Virus record (IMG/VR): IMGVR_UViG_3300042010_000248
Location: 1-46,819 of that record
Strand: one strand, 5' to 3'
DNA: 46,819 bases
DNA from: a virus
In this document: one piece after another, positions 32,708 to 39,376 of the stretch
How the letters are laid out: the number at the start of each line of letters is the position of its first letter
Position numbering within the stretch: the stretch's first letter is position 1
Position numbers and translations under genes: made by a program
Notes under the pieces: generated by a model
The model's database searches: none
The model's input: only the letters and a program-made list of their open reading frames with translations
Told to the model about the DNA's origin: nothing

Positions 32708-34054
32708 TCAACCTCCATAGCGCCAGTCATTGGCAGGCTGCTCTTTGTTTTTGTTGTCAGAATACTGCTGCGCCGCGTGACTCTGGTCGATGTTAACGAA
32801 GTGACCATTTTTCCAGCCCATATAGAACGTCTGAGGCTGACCCGAGCGGTATTTTCCGACGATGATTTCTGCGATGCCCTTCATGTCGCTGTTTTCGTGA
32901 TAAACCTCATCCCTGTAAGGGAAGATAATCACGTCAGCATCCTGCTCAATGGCACCGGATTCACGTAGGTCTGACATCGTAGGCCGCCTGTCTGCTCTGG
33001 TTTCAACGCCGCGGTTAAGCTGTGAAAGGAGGATGACTGGCACTTTGTTGCGCAGACAGAACTGCTTCAGCTTGCGGGTTATTTCGGCAATTGCCAGGTC
33101 GTTACGTTCTGCTTTGGGCTTCTTCATGAGGCCGAGGTAGTCGATAGACACGAAGCTCAGGCCCCCATCCATGTTCATGCGCTCGGCGTGGGCGATAATT
33201 TCATCAACGCTGAGGGTTTCATCCAGAACGTAGTTATCTTCGTTTTGAAGCTGCGAAGAGGCGTTAGTGAGGCGCGTGTACTGCTCGTCAATCATATCCA
33301 GTGGGTTGCGCAGCGAGCCGAGAGAGATGCCGCCACGGTCAGCGACGAAACGCTCAACCACCTGCATGTCTGACATCTCCATCGAAATCATCAGGCCTTT
33401 GCCCTTCTGCCGTCCGATTGAGTTGCCGATGTTGATTGCCAGTTCTGTCTTACCCATGCCTGGGCGTCCAGCGATAACTATCAGGTCGGTGCGGTCGAAT
33501 CCGCCATAAGCTTCATCCATCGCCTCAATACCGGTCTTGAGGTAGAGGCCAGACTCATGGCCTTCCATGCGCTTTTCAAGCACCTGCATATAGTCCGTAA
33601 GCATATCGCCAATTCGCCGCGGCAGACGGTCGGTGGTTTCGAACTGGAGTTTCGAGATGATGCCGGTCACTTCGGCAATGCTCTCGTTGATGTTCTGCGT
33701 GTTGGCATTAGCGAGCATCTCAGCCGCTTTCGTCAGGTCCGCAGCGCCTTTGCGGAGCATCCAGCACTGACGTACTAACTTGGCCCACGCCTTGATGTTT
33801 GCCGCTGTCTTGCACTTGAAGCCAACAGTCATGACATGATCGCGCGTTTCTTCCGGCACCGCAGCGCCCACGGTGAACGGGTCAATCGGTTCGCACTTAT
33901 CGATGAACCGGCAGATGACCGTGTAAATCTGGCGAAGGTGATGATTGGCGAACGCCTCAGCGGGAAGCTTTGCGGCGATATCGCGGCAGTCGATGTGATC
34001 GCCCTTGACCATCATCGATCCAACCAGTTGCTGCTCGAAATCTAAACTTTCCAC
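32708..34054 (-). CDS. Replicative DNA helicase (DnaB-like)
   Basis: 448 residues. An N-terminal helical domain (1-110) is followed by a RecA-like motor with Walker A GRPGMGKT (196-203), Walker B SIDYLGL (303-309) and ILLSQLNRGVE. It carries its own helicase where lambda has gpP, the loader of host DnaB, as in P22 gp12. It starts one base after the O stop. Confidence 0.95.
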   Translation of the reverse strand: MESLDFEQQLVGSMMVKGDHIDCRDIAAKLPAEAFANHHLRQIYTVICRFIDKCEPIDPFTVGAAVPEETRDHVMTVGFKCKTAANIKAWAKLVRQCWMLRKGAADLTKAAEMLANANTQNINESIAEVTGIISKLQFETTDRLPRRIGDMLTDYMQVLEKRMEGHESGLYLKTGIEAMDEAYGGFDRTDLIVIAGRPGMGKTELAINIGNSIGRQKGKGLMISMEMSDMQVVERFVADRGGISLGSLRNPLDMIDEQYTRLTNASSQLQNEDNYVLDETLSVDEIIAHAERMNMDGGLSFVSIDYLGLMKKPKAERNDLAIAEITRKLKQFCLRNKVPVILLSQLNRGVETRADRRPTMSDLRESGAIEQDADVIIFPYRDEVYHENSDMKGIAEIIVGKYRSGQPQTFYMGWKNGHFVNIDQSHAAQQYSDNKNKEQPANDWRYGG

Positions 34055-34055
34055 T

Positions 34056-34907
34056 TCAGGCCTCCTGGCTGATGATTTCGTCGATTTTCTTCTGGGTCAG
34101 CGCTGTGTCGATGCCGTAACGCTTTCCGCCAGGGTTAGCACCGCAGGCCCACTCAGAAGGCTGGTAGCCAAACTCGATGTAGCCATTCACGAAGGTGTCA
34201 ATCTGTTGGCTGGGTCGCCCGGTCTCTTTGCAGTGCTTCAGATGGGAATCGTACAGACGCTTAATGCCCTTCTCGGTGGTAGCGCTGATGCTGAGGATTT
34301 TCGGCAGGCCGAATGTTTCTGCTTTGCGGTTCCATGTTTCTTTCAGGCGGTCACGGTCAAAGTGGTATTTGCTGACTGCCTGGCGCTTTGGTTTATCTTC
34401 AGAAACCGATGAATTCCCCTGTGGGGATATAGGGGTTTCTTTTTTCTTTTGAATAGTTTCTTTTGTGTGACTCTGTTTTGGTGACAACCCTGTAACCGTT
34501 TTGGTGACACTTTTTGTCACCAATGCAGTGACATTATCACCAGAGTAGTGACACCCGGTCACACACCACTCCGAAACCTCTTTGTTTGGGCCAATCTTGT
34601 TGCCGTCGCGGATGATGACTTTCATCTCGATAAGCTCATTCTTGGCCTTGTTAACTTTCTGGCGGGGAAGCCTTGTCAACTCTGCAAGCTGGCTGTCGGC
34701 AATGCGGTCCATCTTCTTGCCAAAGCCATATGTTTTACGGCAGATGGCATGTGCTACCTTGCTCTGATTCTTCGTTAAATCAGCACCGATAAGCTCGTCA
34801 TACAGCGCATTGGCAAGACGGGTGAATCCATCTTCCAGTTGAGCCACGCGACGCTCCATACCCTCCGTAGAAGGGCGATAATCTGATAGGTTACGTACAA
34901 CACTCAT
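34056..34907 (-). CDS. Replication initiator, O-like
   Basis: 283 residues. Residues about 1-110 match the N-terminal domain of phage O proteins, a winged helix that binds iterons (DGFTRLANALYDELIGADLTKNQSKVAHAICRKTYG in parts). The middle is a Val/Thr- and Ser-rich linker encoded by the candidate origin. The C-terminal 130 residues (KYHFDRDRLKETWNRKAETFGLPKIL in parts) probably contact the helicase. It opens the origin and loads the DnaB-like protein. Confidence 0.88.
   Translation of the reverse strand: MSVVRNLSDYRPSTEGMERRVAQLEDGFTRLANALYDELIGADLTKNQSKVAHAICRKTYGFGKKMDRIADSQLAELTRLPRQKVNKAKNELIEMKVIIRDGNKIGPNKEVSEWCVTGCHYSGDNVTALVTKSVTKTVTGLSPKQSHTKETIQKKKETPISPQGNSSVSEDKPKRQAVSKYHFDRDRLKETWNRKAETFGLPKILSISATTEKGIKRLYDSHLKHCKETGRPSQQIDTFVNGYIEFGYQPSEWACGANPGGKRYGIDTALTQKKIDEIISQEA
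34481..34553 (-). other. Candidate replication origin: GTGACA iterons in the O gene
   Basis: GTGACA occurs at 34481, 34504, 34528 and 34548 (spacings 23, 24 and 20), with an inverted copy at 34515-34520 that forms GGTGACA-CTTTT-TGTCACC. On one side lies a purine/pyrimidine-biased AT-rich stretch (about 34430-34470). Lambda and P22 place their iterons and AT-rich region inside O in the same way. Repeated Val-Thr codons are the competing explanation. Confidence 0.5.
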
Positions 34908-35047
34908 TTGCCCTTCTCCTTCACCTTGTGCTCTTCCAGTATTGCTCTCAGCTTCTCAGCCAGAATCGGATTACATGAGCGCAAATATCGGGATCGGGTA
35001 ATGTTTTTGTGTAAATCCGCCTGGTACACAACGTGTTTCTTTGGCAT
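34904..35047 (-). CDS. 47-residue basic protein between cII and O
   Basis: ATG at 35047 with AGGAG upstream; the stop overlaps the O start (ATGA). Lys/Arg-rich throughout (MPKKHVVYQADLHKN, LRSCNPILAEKLRAILEEH). Coupling to O suggests a replication helper or regulator; no family is recognised. Confidence 0.7.
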   Translation of the reverse strand: MPKKHVVYQADLHKNITRSRYLRSCNPILAEKLRAILEEHKVKEKGK

Positions 35048-35056
35048 AATTACTCC

Positions 35057-35119
35057 TGTGAATTGATCCAGTCATTTCGCATCAGGCCTCAAAGTTGTTC
35101 GCGCAACTTGAGGCTTTTT
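35057..35119 (+). ncRNA. OOP-like antisense RNA to cII
   Basis: On the strand opposite to cII a -10 (CATAAT, 35045-35050) is followed by about 63 bases ending in a hairpin (35086-35114; 11 pairs with one bulged A, loop TTCGCG) and TTTTT. The transcript would overlap the last 38 bases of cII. Lambda OOP has the same position, length class and terminator, and both contain GATCCAGT near the 5' end. The -35 is weak. The 5' end is estimated. Confidence 0.65.
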
Positions 35120-35354
35120 CTTTTCCCATCGCAGCAGCTACCGCCTGGCGGGCTACTTCTGCAATTAGGCTCGTTTCCCACACCTTCTCAAGCAGCACGA
35201 AAACCGTCGCCATATCGCGCAGGTTTAACCGGCTTACTTTCGATTCATGCCATCCGGCTTCATCAGCCAGAACGCGCTGACCTTTGTGTGTAAGGCGACT
35301 ACGTAACTCTGTTTCTACTTCGTTGATCAACTTGCTGTTTCTTGCTTGTTCCAT
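35082..35354 (-). CDS. cII: CII-like transcription activator
   Basis: 90 residues from the ATG at 35354, with AAGGAA upstream; the reading to 35426 is rejected. A helix-turn-helix of CII type (RVLADEAGWHESKVSRLN) is followed by the region for tetramerisation (MATVFVLLEKVWE) and an Ala-rich end, as in lambda CII (97 residues). It should activate pRE at 35332-35364 and perhaps 29091-29123. Its place after cro and before O is that of cII. Confidence 0.88.
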   Translation of the reverse strand: MEQARNSKLINEVETELRSRLTHKGQRVLADEAGWHESKVSRLNLRDMATVFVLLEKVWETSLIAEVARQAVAAAMGKEKASSCANNFEA

Positions 35355-35364
35355 GATTAATAAT
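35332..35364 (+). promoter_or_regulatory. CII-activated promoter pRE
   Basis: TTGC (35332-35335), six bases, TTGC (35342-35345), then AATAAT at 35359-35364, 17 bases after the -35 position. This is the lambda pRE layout, overlapping the start of cII and reading through cro in antisense toward cI. It sets up lysogeny. Confidence 0.8.
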
Positions 35365-35450
35365 TTCCTTGTAGGTAAATGATTGCGTGACATTGCGGTG
35401 AGCAAGTCACTTGGGTTTTGCCCCACTGTCAGGCGGGAGCGGTTTCAGAG

Positions 35451-35462
35451 TTTTAAAGAGCG
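35451..35462 (-). promoter_or_regulatory. boxA of nutR
   Basis: On the minus strand CGCTCTTTAAAA, 11 of 12 matches to the lambdoid boxA, lying between cro and cII where nutR is expected. Downstream (about 35408-35424) TGGG-GCAAAA-CCCA could be boxB, with a GNRA-like loop, but this part is uncertain. N should bind here to make leftward transcription resistant to terminators. Confidence 0.75.
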
Positions 35463-35469
35463 GTGTTGC

Positions 35470-35694
35470 TTATGCTGCTGACTTAGGTTCATTCCCGAAC
35501 ATTAACCAGCCAGCGGAACATTTAAGTGCTTGTGCAATTTCCAACAAATGGCGAGGGCGTTTAGTTTCGCCAGCTTCGATTTGCTGAAATGACTGCTGGG
35601 TAATCCCTGCCAGTTCTGCGACTTCGGACTGAGTAAGTCCAATTTCAGTACGTCGCTGCTTTACTCGCTGGGAGATGGTGTTTTCCTGTTTCAT
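35470..35694 (-). CDS. cro: Cro-like repressor
   Basis: 74 residues with a clear HTH of the Cro/C1 family (IGLTQSEVAELAGITQQSFQQIEAG). First gene of the leftward early operon, divergent from cI and separated from it by three operators. It resembles the CI N-terminal domain, so both probably bind the same TACAG-N6-CTGT sites. Confidence 0.92.
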   Translation of the reverse strand: MKQENTISQRVKQRRTEIGLTQSEVAELAGITQQSFQQIEAGETKRPRHLLEIAQALKCSAGWLMFGNEPKSAA

Positions 35695-35704
35695 ACCGTT
35701 CTCC

Positions 35705-35765
35705 TACAGTTTTATCTGTATTTCACTACAGTTTAGCCTGTTTGTCAAATACAGTATTTACTGTG
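35705..35765. promoter_or_regulatory. OR operators with pR and pRM
   Basis: Three 16-base sites of the form TACAG-N6-CTG(T): 35705-35720 (perfect palindromic arms), 35727-35742 and 35750-35765, with centres 22-23 bases apart. The leftward pR has a perfect -35 TTGACA (35743-35748) and TGAAAT as -10 (35720-35725), 17-base spacer. The rightward pRM may use TTGTCA (35742-35747). Repressor binding would cover both promoters. Confidence 0.85.
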
Positions 35766-35803
35766 AATATGCGCGGGCAATTTTTAATCACCAGGAGAGG
35801 GCT

Positions 35804-36496
35804 ATGAGCCTCGCAGACAGAGTAAGATCACGCCGTGAGACGCTTGGCTTAACTCAAACTGAATTAGCTGATATGGTTGGCATAAAACAACAATCAATCG
35901 CCGATATAGAGAAAGGCCAGACTCAGAATCCACGAAAACTATTTGAGCTTTCTGTCGCACTTCAGTGCTCACCGCAGTGGCTGAAAACCGGAGTGCAAGA
36001 ATCCAACGCTAACCTCTTAGAAGGTATATCTACGTGGGATGATGAAGAGCCAAACGAGACCGAGGATGATGTTTATCTCCCGTTCTTTAAAGAGGCTCAA
36101 CTTGCAGCAGGTGATGGTCGAGTGGTAGAGCTAGACAGTGACGGGCGCAAATTAAAGTTCTCACGAAGCAGCCTGAGAAAAATGGGTGTTCGGCCAGAAG
36201 ATGCAGCATGCATGACAGTCTGGGGAAACAGTATGGACCCCGTCCTTCCTGATGGGGCCACAGTGGCTATTGATACGAGCGCCAATGAGATTAAAGATGG
36301 TGAGATATATGCCATCGACCATGAAGGCATGGCAAGAGTTAAGATTCTCTATAGGTTACCGGGTGGAGGTATAAGGTTGAGATCGTTCAATACAGATGAG
36401 TACCCAGACGAGTATTACCACGGGGAAGAATCAAATAAAATCCGCTTAGTTGGGTTTGTTTTTTGGTATGCAGTAACCCGCCACCGCTCCAGATAA
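35804..36496 (+). CDS. cI: CI-type prophage repressor, self-cleaving
   Basis: 230 residues from the ATG at 35804, with AGGAG upstream; the ORF extends further but without a good start. HTH at about residues 15-37 (LGLTQTELADMVGIKQQSIADIE). Cleavage site Ala102-Gly103, catalytic Ser143 (GNSMDP) and Lys180 (ARVKIL) of the S24/LexA family. It keeps lysogeny and should be inactivated through RecA. Followed by a strong terminator. Confidence 0.95.
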   Translation: MSLADRVRSRRETLGLTQTELADMVGIKQQSIADIEKGQTQNPRKLFELSVALQCSPQWLKTGVQESNANLLEGISTWDDEEPNETEDDVYLPFFKEAQLAAGDGRVVELDSDGRKLKFSRSSLRKMGVRPEDAACMTVWGNSMDPVLPDGATVAIDTSANEIKDGEIYAIDHEGMARVKILYRLPGGGIRLRSFNTDEYPDEYYHGEESNKIRLVGFVFWYAVTRHRSR

Positions 36497-36515
36497 CCTC
36501 CTCCTCTTTCAAATT

Positions 36516-36538
36516 AGCCCACTTTTGTGGGCTTTTTT
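36516..36538 (+). terminator. Terminator after cI
   Basis: AGCCCAC (36516-36522), loop TTTT, GTGGGCT (36527-36533), then TTTTT. Seven perfect pairs with a good T run, 20 bases past the cI stop. It separates repressor transcription from the pL region. Confidence 0.9.
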
Positions 36539-36587
36539 GTATCCAAATAAAATTATTTTCTGTTGAAACTCATGCGCATACAACCAT

Positions 36588-36642
36588 TACAGGGAAAATT
36601 ACAGTTAATCCTGTTTACTCATTACAGTTTTGCCTGTACAGT
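36588..36642 (+). promoter_or_regulatory. OL operators and pL
   Basis: Two full operator sites, TACAG-TTAATC-CTGTT (36600-36615) and TACAG-TTTTGC-CTGTA (36623-36638), centres 23 bases apart, plus TACAG half sites at 36588 and 36637. A promoter with TTTACT (36614-36619), 17 bases and TACAGT (36637-36642) lies across them. The sites share the OR pattern, so the same repressor controls both operons. Confidence 0.8.
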
Positions 36643-36687
36643 TAATTCCATCAGCACGAAGCACAGCAACAAACGACAGGATGTCGG

Positions 36688-36699
36688 CGCTCTTTAACA
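36688..36699 (+). promoter_or_regulatory. boxA of nutL
   Basis: CGCTCTTTAACA is a perfect match to lambdoid boxA, about 45 bases downstream of pL. Nearby stems AACATT-GATGGG-AATGTT (36696-36713) and TTCCTC-N8-GAGGAA are candidates for the boxB function; neither has the usual purine loop. Confidence 0.8.
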
Positions 36700-36935
36700 T
36701 TGATGGGAATGTTCCTCTCTTACAGGAGGAAACCAAAGTGCAGTTGGCTTTGGGATTGGATGAATGCGCAGGCTGATGCGCAGCGTGAACGATCGAGGGG
36801 CCTGTTTATAGGCATAACTCCGCGTTAGGCGCACGTGCCACAAGTGAACCACGGTACGCACTGGAGGGTAGCTGCCAGTAAGCCGGAGATCAGCACCGGC
36901 CATCCAATCACCTAAGCCAATTACCGGAGGTACTT
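36700..36935 (+). other. Structured leader of the N gene
   Basis: No gene of convincing length. Hairpins are visible at 36765-36782 (TGCGCA-GGCTGA-TGCGCA), around 36800-36813 (GCCT-GTTTAT-AGGC) and near 36880-36905 (GCCGG/CCGGC arms). Lambda has an RNase III-processed leader in the same place that controls N translation. A 12-codon GTG-started frame with GGAGG lies at about 36739; its importance is unknown. Confidence 0.5.
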
Positions 36936-37202
36936 ATGACAGTAGTCATCACTTATCTGGCAAAGGATAACGCCAAGGCGCGCTACAGAGCACGCAGAGC
37001 AGCTAAGCGTGAGCAGATGGAAGCAGATGCACGCCTGGCACGAAAAATCGCAGTAGCGAGCACCGGATGCAGCCTGACAGTATCCCGCGCAATTAACTCC
37101 CCTTCTCTGCGTAGTAAGCATGAGAGTGGGTCAGCTTGTTTGCCAGAGGTTGCGAAATACGCAGCTGGGTATCGCAATACCAAATCAATCACCGCGAGGT
37201 AG
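36936..37202 (+). CDS. N-like antitermination protein (P22 gp24-like)
   Basis: 88 residues with GGAGGT seven bases before the ATG. The N-terminal arginine-rich motif NAKARYRARRAAKREQ has the spacing of lambda and P22 N peptides that bind boxB. The end LPEVAKYAAGYRNTKSITAR is close to the C-terminus of P22 gp24. First gene of the rightward operon. It modifies polymerase at nutL and nutR. Confidence 0.92.
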   Translation: MTVVITYLAKDNAKARYRARRAAKREQMEADARLARKIAVASTGCSLTVSRAINSPSLRSKHESGSACLPEVAKYAAGYRNTKSITAR

Positions 37203-37204
37203 TT

Positions 37205-37477
37205 ATGGAAATATGGGCAAAACTTTTTGAGTCGAACGGGCGTCAGGTTCTGGTAACCAAAGATTATGACGATGATGACAACCCAAAGGTCAGTTTTTCA
37301 GTTCGCATAGAAGGTGCTGAGCTTTCGCTTGGCCCCTGCTTTTCTGGTGAAGATGGCGAAATGCAACGGGACAACCTTTTCGATTCAGCAGACCAGCAGA
37401 TGGCAGATAACTTCACAAAACCATTGATCGGATGTGAAACCGTTCTTGAGGCAGCAAAAGCCCTATCGGGAAATTAG
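37205..37477 (+). CDS. 90-residue acidic uncharacterised protein
   Basis: Starts at the ATG at 37205, two bases after the N stop. Acidic with alternating strands (MEIWAKLFESNGRQVLVTKDYDD, VSFSVRIEGAELSL). Such proteins are common after N in enterobacterial lambdoid phages. It is followed by an intrinsic terminator. Function unknown. Confidence 0.75.
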   Translation: MEIWAKLFESNGRQVLVTKDYDDDDNPKVSFSVRIEGAELSLGPCFSGEDGEMQRDNLFDSADQQMADNFTKPLIGCETVLEAAKALSGN

Positions 37478-37479
37478 CA

Positions 37480-37501
37480 GGTCGCTAAGGCGGCCTTTTT
37501 T
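37480..37501 (+). terminator. Intrinsic terminator in the pL operon
   Basis: GGTCGC, loop TAAG, GCGGCC (37480-37495) with one G-U pair, then TTTTTT. It lies three bases past a stop codon, and all later genes of the operon need N-dependent readthrough or their own promoters. Confidence 0.8.
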
Positions 37502-37515
37502 ACTGGAGCACTCCC

Positions 37516-37593
37516 ATGATATCCACCAAAAATTATTGGTTAGGCTGGGCAGTCTTTACGGTTATGGGAGTGTGTGTTTATGCGTTTGTTTAG
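37516..37593 (+). CDS. 25-residue membrane peptide
   Basis: ATG at 37516 with GGAG eight bases upstream; MISTKNYW is followed by a hydrophobic helix (AVFTVMGVCVYAFV) and a stop. The next gene starts nine bases later with its own GGGGG. Size and composition fit the tiny inner-membrane proteins known in enterobacteria and phages. It could also be chance. Confidence 0.4.
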   Translation: MISTKNYWLGWAVFTVMGVCVYAFV

Positions 37594-37601
37594 GGGGTTG
37601 T

Positions 37602-37868
37602 ATGAGTGATTTAAAAACGCCTTGGTCAGTTCATGTTGACCATCAGACCAGCCCGGGACGGTTCGATGTGTTCAGTTCAGAAGGCCATTTAGTAGCCGTG
37701 GCAACAACCAGAGAGCGCGCTGACTTGATTTGTGCAGTGCCTGACCTGCTTAACATGCTTCAAGCAACCACTCTTTATATCGAAAAAAACGCCAATGACG
37801 GTAGCGGAATTATTCGCGCTGTCTTGGATGCATCAAATGCTGCCATTGCTAAGGCGCTGGGCCAGTAA
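37602..37868 (+). CDS. 88-residue uncharacterised protein
   Basis: Starts at the ATG at 37602. TPWSVHVDHQTSPGRFDVFSSEGHLVA and ADLICAVPDLLNMLQATTLYI are typical of a family of small accessory phage proteins with an N-terminal strand hairpin and a C-terminal helix pair. Function unknown. Confidence 0.75.
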   Translation: MSDLKTPWSVHVDHQTSPGRFDVFSSEGHLVAVATTRERADLICAVPDLLNMLQATTLYIEKNANDGSGIIRAVLDASNAAIAKALGQ

Positions 37869-37887
37869 CTACTACAGGAGAGAGAGG

Positions 37888-38094
37888 ATGGAATGGATTA
37901 AATGCAGTGAGCGGATGCCTGAAGTTGGTGAAAGCGTAATCGGATGGAATGGCTGGGCCATAAGAAACTGCAGTTATCGTATCAATACTTATGCAAAGAC
38001 TGAAAAAGGTCGTCAGCCGCGATTTGAAGTAAGTGAAGGCATCTGGCACAGAGTGACACACTGGATGCCCCTGCCTGAACCACCAACTGAGTGA
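37888..38094 (+). CDS. DUF551 protein
   Basis: 68 residues with AGGAGAG upstream. WIKCSERMPEVGESVIGW at the start and THWMPLPEPP at the end are the DUF551 signature, a short domain widespread in early regions of enterobacterial phages. A second copy lies at the end of the 42420-42950 gene. Role unknown. Confidence 0.9.
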   Translation: MEWIKCSERMPEVGESVIGWNGWAIRNCSYRINTYAKTEKGRQPRFEVSEGIWHRVTHWMPLPEPPTE

Positions 38095-38184
38095 CACCGT
38101 AAAGCTGTCTGCTTAGACGGCTTTGAGGTGCTACGCACCAACGCCTTTAGAGGGGCTAAGACAGTAAAAAAGAAGTACCCACCA

Positions 38185-38210
38185 GGGGCCGCAATGGCCC
38201 CTTTCTTTTT
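38185..38210 (+). terminator. Intrinsic terminator after the DUF551 gene
   Basis: GGGGCC (38185-38190), loop GCAAT, GGCCCC (38196-38201), then TTTCTTTTT. Perfect GC stem. The 90 bases before it hold no gene and include a possible weaker hairpin. Confidence 0.85.
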
Positions 38211-38243
38211 ACCGGTTTAACCAACTAATTCATGAGGTATCCC

Positions 38244-38420
38244 ATGCAAGAACTAATGTTCGCAGGGGCGGCATCGGGCTGCCCAAAGCACACCGCTCCA
38301 GCTTCTTTAAATCACTTTCGCCTGACTGGCTCCGACGTTATGCACTGGCAGCCAAAGAGCCGCTTACAGCAGCTTTGGGAGCGCCTGGTGCAGGTCATCA
38401 CGCAGGAAGGCCAGCCATGA
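38244..38420 (+). CDS. 58-residue uncharacterised protein
   Basis: Starts at the ATG at 38244 with GAGGT upstream. Contains FAGAASGCPKHTAPASLNHFRLTGSDVMHW (across residues 5-37) and a helical end. Its stop overlaps the next ATG. Function unknown. Confidence 0.65.
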   Translation: MQELMFAGAASGCPKHTAPASLNHFRLTGSDVMHWQPKSRLQQLWERLVQVITQEGQP

Positions 38421-38578
38421 TATCGCCAACCGAACAATATCGCCGTGAGCAGGAAGCTCTGGAGCGCCAGCGTAAGGAAGAAGCAGATCGCGAACGCCTG
38501 AAGGATTACGACTTCATCAGAGCACTATTCGAAATGGCACGCCCCGGAGTAAAGAATGAGCCTCGCAACCACAACTGA
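38417..38578 (+). CDS. 53-residue charged helical protein
   Basis: ATGA overlap with the previous gene. Almost all helix with many Glu, Arg and Lys (YRREQEALERQRKEEADRER). Known only as a type of small early phage protein. Function unknown. Confidence 0.65.
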   Translation: MISPTEQYRREQEALERQRKEEADRERLKDYDFIRALFEMARPGVKNEPRNHN

Positions 38579-38726
38579 AGAGAGCCGCGTTAAACGCCGT
38601 GGCTACGTCATGGACGCGCTTTATCACCGCCGCAAGGGTAACCGTAAGTCAATGCGCGCATCGCTTAGCCTGGCGTGGTGTGAGCGCTTTAACAGTAAAT
38701 ATTTCCTCGGGCCATGCCCGTTCTGA
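38556..38726 (+). CDS. 56-residue basic protein
   Basis: ATG at 38556 with GGAG upstream, overlapping the previous gene by 23 bases; stop at 38726. Contains RVKRRGYVMDALYHRRKGNRK and ends FNSKYFLGPCPF. It is basic and may bind nucleic acid; it precedes erf by eight bases, so it might act with recombination genes. Confidence 0.7.
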   Translation: MSLATTTEESRVKRRGYVMDALYHRRKGNRKSMRASLSLAWCERFNSKYFLGPCPF

Positions 38727-38734
38727 GGTGATCA

Positions 38735-39376
38735 GTGGAAGTTAAACAGGTTTACAAGGCAATCAGCGCTGTAGCGGCTGAGCTAGCCGAAAAGGGAATT
38801 CAGAAAAACCGCCAGCAAGGCAGTCAGGTTAATTATGCCTTCCGTGGTATTGATGCGGTTTACAACGCATTAGCGCCAGCGTTGGTGAAGCACAAGCTAC
38901 TAATTCTTCCTCGCTGCACCGAACGCACTTCATGTGAGCGCACAAGCAAAAACGGTGGTGCGCTGTTTTACATCACAGTGCGGGCTGAGTTCGATTTCGT
39001 CAGTACCGAAGATGGCAGTGTTCATACCGTCACAACTTACGGAGAAGCAATGGACAGTGGCGACAAGGCGACAAATAAAGCCATGTCTATCGCCTACAAG
39101 TACGCGGCTTTCCAGGCGTTCTGCATTCCGACGGAAGAGACCGCGATTGATGCGGATTCGGAAGTGCATCAGGTAGCGCCTCAACAGAAGCAGTCGCCAT
39201 CACCTGCTGCTGTGCTCAAGTCATTCACAGAAGCAGCACATTTAAAAACCACCCTACCTGAGCTTAAGACGGCGTTTGCAAGGGCCTGGCAGATGCTCGA
39301 CGGCCTTCCCGAGCAGGAAAAAGCAAAAGAAGTATACGAACTAAAAAAATCAGAGCTTGAAGGAGCTACCGCATAA
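38735..39376 (+). CDS. erf: Erf-like single-strand annealing recombinase
   Basis: 213 residues from a GTG at 38735 with GAGGTGAT upstream. The N-terminal 150 residues match the ERF family: NYAFRGIDAVYNALAPALVKH, then TTYGEAMDSGDKATNKAMSIAYKYA. A helical C-terminal domain follows after a Gln/Ser/Pro linker. Erf circularises P22 DNA, which fits headful packaging if this phage uses it. The stop overlaps the ssb ATG. Confidence 0.92.
   Translation: MEVKQVYKAISAVAAELAEKGIQKNRQQGSQVNYAFRGIDAVYNALAPALVKHKLLILPRCTERTSCERTSKNGGALFYITVRAEFDFVSTEDGSVHTVTTYGEAMDSGDKATNKAMSIAYKYAAFQAFCIPTEETAIDADSEVHQVAPQQKQSPSPAAVLKSFTEAAHLKTTLPELKTAFARAWQMLDGLPEQEKAKEVYELKKSELEGATA

Noticed and set aside
36739-36777. 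12-codon GTG frame in the N leader as a gene
   Set aside because: It has a GGAGG upstream but is too short and uses a GTG; mentioned only as a possible leader frame.
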